Source: Mariprofundus aestuarium (GTDB lineage: Bacteria; Pseudomonadota; Zetaproteobacteria; Mariprofundales; Mariprofundaceae). From it: DNA of 64,000 nt. The notes under the pieces were generated by a model. The model was not told the DNA's origin and searched no databases. It saw only the letters and a list, made by a program, of their open reading frames with translations. Of the stretch, positions 62,326-64,000 are shown piece after piece. Made by a program: the position numbers and the translations under genes. The DNA is taken from positions 1,109,001 to 1,173,000 of the forward strand of contig NZ_CP018799.1 of assembly GCF_002795805.1 (NCBI RefSeq), read 5' to 3'. Each line of letters begins with the position of its first letter. The first letter of the stretch is position 1.

Positions 62326-62949
62326 TCACTGTTTTTTGCACGTCATAATCAGGTGGGAGTAGGGTATATGTAGCATATCATGGCGTACGATTGCCGTGAT
62401 GTCGGTAAACTGTGCTGAGGCAAGCTCTCGATACCCCTCGGGGACACGGATATTCTGCCCGCGATCCTTGCTGATCATCCAGTGCGCCAAAGCCGACTGT
62501 TCGGGCACATAAACAGGATCGATCGTAATCACCAGTCCACCGGGCTTAAGGGCCTTTCGGGCCAGTGCAAACAATGTTTTTCCTTCATCGTCATCGAGAT
62601 GATGCAGCAGGCCGAAGGCGAGCACCAGATCAAATGGCTCCATATCTTCCAGGGTAGCCTCCCTGACTAACTCCGCTTTGAAGGTGCCGCGTGTTGAAAA
62701 CCTGTTACGCGCTTCGGCGATGTAGGGGTCGGATGCATCAAAGCCGAAATAATCAATGTCATCAGGCAGGTGGCGAAGGATCTCTGCCGTTCCGCAGCCG
62801 ATGTCGAGCATGCGATAGCCGCCGGTTTCGGGGAAATAGTCCTGCACCAGTGCACGGCGTGCCTTTTCAGCGCCCACCAGGCGCTGGGCCAGATTGTAGA
62901 TCGAGGGGTGTGAGAAGACGGCGCGAAAGCCGCTTACGATCTGTGCCAT
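62326..62949 (-). CDS. Class I SAM-dependent methyltransferase
   Basis: 207 residues with MLDIGCGTAEILRHLP, the YFGFDASDPYIAEA motif and LVLAFGLLHHLDDDEG. The start overlaps the stop of the upstream methyltransferase gene by one base (TGATG). It probably methylates a sugar or lipid of this operon; specificity is unknown. Confidence 0.84.
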   Translation of the reverse strand: MAQIVSGFRAVFSHPSIYNLAQRLVGAEKARRALVQDYFPETGGYRMLDIGCGTAEILRHLPDDIDYFGFDASDPYIAEARNRFSTRGTFKAELVREATLEDMEPFDLVLAFGLLHHLDDDEGKTLFALARKALKPGGLVITIDPVYVPEQSALAHWMISKDRGQNIRVPEGYRELASAQFTDITAIVRHDMLHIPYSHLIMTCKKQ

Positions 62950-63872
62950 CAGTTCTTTCCTCTGTCGTGGCTGATTTCGACAATCATCGGCGTGGAAAGC
63001 GTGGGCGGGATGCGTCTGATTAGAGCCCCGAGCCCTGATTTCATGATGAAGGATGCAAGTGTCGCAACCATACCCTGATGGCGTTTCTTGAATACCTCAT
63101 CATCATTGATTCGCTTGATTGCGCTGTAAAGCAATTCACTTCTAAATCGGCAATTTAGGGTTCTTCTGTTACAGTGATTTTTAATCTCTTTGCAGGTGAT
63201 GAAATTGAGAGAGTCCCAGATTTCCGCATCGCTTCCAGCAGGCAAAAACAGTTTGCGGCTTAGTTCTGGAAAATGACGGAAGACCGGCACACCATAATGC
63301 GGTTCATAGGGGATCGTATAGTTGGGGCAGGCGTGAACCATCAAGCCCTTCAGGCTCAATACCGCTGTCATTGCCTCCAGCGCGACAGGCCACTGAGGAA
63401 TGTGCTCAATGACATTGTTGCTGAAGATGAGATCAAAGGGACCGTCTATTGAGGCGTCCAGTGCTTGTGCTGGTTTGTCGAGCACAGGTAGGTCAATCTG
63501 GCTAAAGTGCTTCAGTATCGCTGTTTTTAGCTGCTCAAACAGGCCGAAGCCCCCCAGCGCAGGCTCCAGTGCAATATTCCTGAAGCCCTCTTGTCTGAGA
63601 AACAGGCTCAGAAGGCAGAGACCGGCACCGACCTCAAGTATCTGTTGCTCACGATCGAGTTGTTTGATGATCAGTTTAAGGGTTACACGACTCTCATTGG
63701 CAAATGTTTGAATCAAGTTAAGCACTTCGGATTCTGGTTTGCCCGACTGCACAGTTACCGATTCAGCAATTCTGACAATGGGGAGTTGCTCGAGAAAGTT
63801 CTCAAGTGATGCTTCCAGTGCCGATTGTTCTTTTACGTTAAGAATTGTTTTCACCCCTGAAGTTTTATGCAC
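62949..63872 (-). CDS. SAM-dependent methyltransferase
   Basis: 307 residues. A helical N-terminus (about 1-75) is followed by ILEVGAGLCLLSLFL and the IFSNNVIEHIPQW motif, with a C-terminal region that ends in a short hydrophobic stretch (TLASFIMKSGLGALI). It is first in the eight-gene minus-strand envelope operon (63872 down to 56410) and diverges from the lptF/lptG-type gene. Substrate unknown. Confidence 0.82.
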   Translation of the reverse strand: MHKTSGVKTILNVKEQSALEASLENFLEQLPIVRIAESVTVQSGKPESEVLNLIQTFANESRVTLKLIIKQLDREQQILEVGAGLCLLSLFLRQEGFRNIALEPALGGFGLFEQLKTAILKHFSQIDLPVLDKPAQALDASIDGPFDLIFSNNVIEHIPQWPVALEAMTAVLSLKGLMVHACPNYTIPYEPHYGVPVFRHFPELSRKLFLPAGSDAEIWDSLNFITCKEIKNHCNRRTLNCRFRSELLYSAIKRINDDEVFKKRHQGMVATLASFIMKSGLGALIRRIPPTLSTPMIVEISHDRGKN

Positions 63873-63949
63873 TGAATGTTACTCTTATCAAATGTGGTGC
63901 GGATGCTATCATCGCACATGTTCCAAATCCAAAGCAATGACGGATAGAT

Positions 63950-64000
63950 ATGATACTTGACCGTTACATCCTGCGCCTGTGGCTGGGCCCATTTATGGGT
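63950..64000 (+). CDS. LptF/LptG-family permease, partial 5' end
   Basis: Only 17 codons are inside the window, starting ATG at 63950 with GACGGA upstream. The product begins MILDRYILRLWLGPFMG, the typical start of LptF/LptG (YjgP/YjgQ) permeases that move LPS to the outer membrane with LptB. LptF and LptG cannot be told apart from this piece. The 77 bases to the divergent operon must hold both promoters. Confidence 0.6.
   Translation, partial: MILDRYILRLWLGPFMG

Overview
The window is a chromosomal segment of a Gram-negative proteobacterium. It carries LPS genes (a KDO cytidylyltransferase, a heptose-7-phosphate kinase and the start of an LptF/LptG-type permease), HflK/HflC, an rpoZ-spoT-ridA block and many two-component genes. 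The gene mix would fit an iron-oxidising zetaproteobacterium such as Mariprofundus, but that is an inference from gene content only; no rRNA or tRNA gene is visible to settle it.

Layout. (1) 1-10.4 kb is a signalling island: small CheY-like receivers, a membrane EAL-domain (c-di-GMP phosphodiesterase-like) protein, a protein joining a MerR/BldC-type helix-turn-helix to a receiver, a PAS/GAF histidine kinase split by a +1 frame change, a cysteine hydrolase, and a 962-residue Cache/PAS hybrid kinase. (2) About 10.4-17.5 kb is an integrated mobilizable element. It has an IncQ-like oriT hairpin, a MobA-like relaxase, a three-gene operon (small acidic protein, metallophosphoesterase, Lon-like AAA+ ATPase without protease domain), a block of TTGC-N6-GCAA palindromes and a large serine recombinase. 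Its right end lies inside the H-box of a hybrid kinase gene, of which only the 3' part remains (17.5-18.6 kb). (3) 18.6-43.4 kb is housekeeping: arfB, an exonuclease, small redox proteins, tmk-holB-metG, pmbA-tldD, hflK-hflC, gmk, rpoZ-spoT-ridA, rpmB and recG. (4) 43.4-48.1 kb holds a cluster of DnaA-box-like 9-mers and a second sensory set: a substrate-binding protein, a hybrid kinase and a MEDS/DcmR-type sensor. (5) 48.2-50.0 kb is an arsS-arsM pair for arsenic methylation and arsenosugar synthesis. (6) 50.1-55.3 kb carries rsmB, thiL, pgpA, an unusual CinA-domain fusion, a HAD phosphatase and a lipoprotein. (7) 56.4-63.9 kb is a compact eight-gene minus-strand envelope operon. It combines kdsB and rfaE1 with a WecE-like sugar aminotransferase, a WecD-like acetyltransferase, an ArnC-like GT2, an ArnT-like GT39 and two methyltransferases. 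An lptF/lptG-type gene diverges from it and runs off the window.

How it fits together. The kinases at 7.5, 17.5 and 45.0 kb are paralogues that share the same H-box and C-terminal receiver; they suggest local expansion of one phosphorelay family, and the mobile element disrupted one of them. The envelope operon looks like a route that makes a dTDP-4-amino-sugar, loads it on a polyprenyl carrier and transfers it to LPS or lipid A. The best candidates for undescribed biology are the AAA+/phosphoesterase/acidic-protein cargo of the mobile element and this Arn-like amino-sugar pathway.
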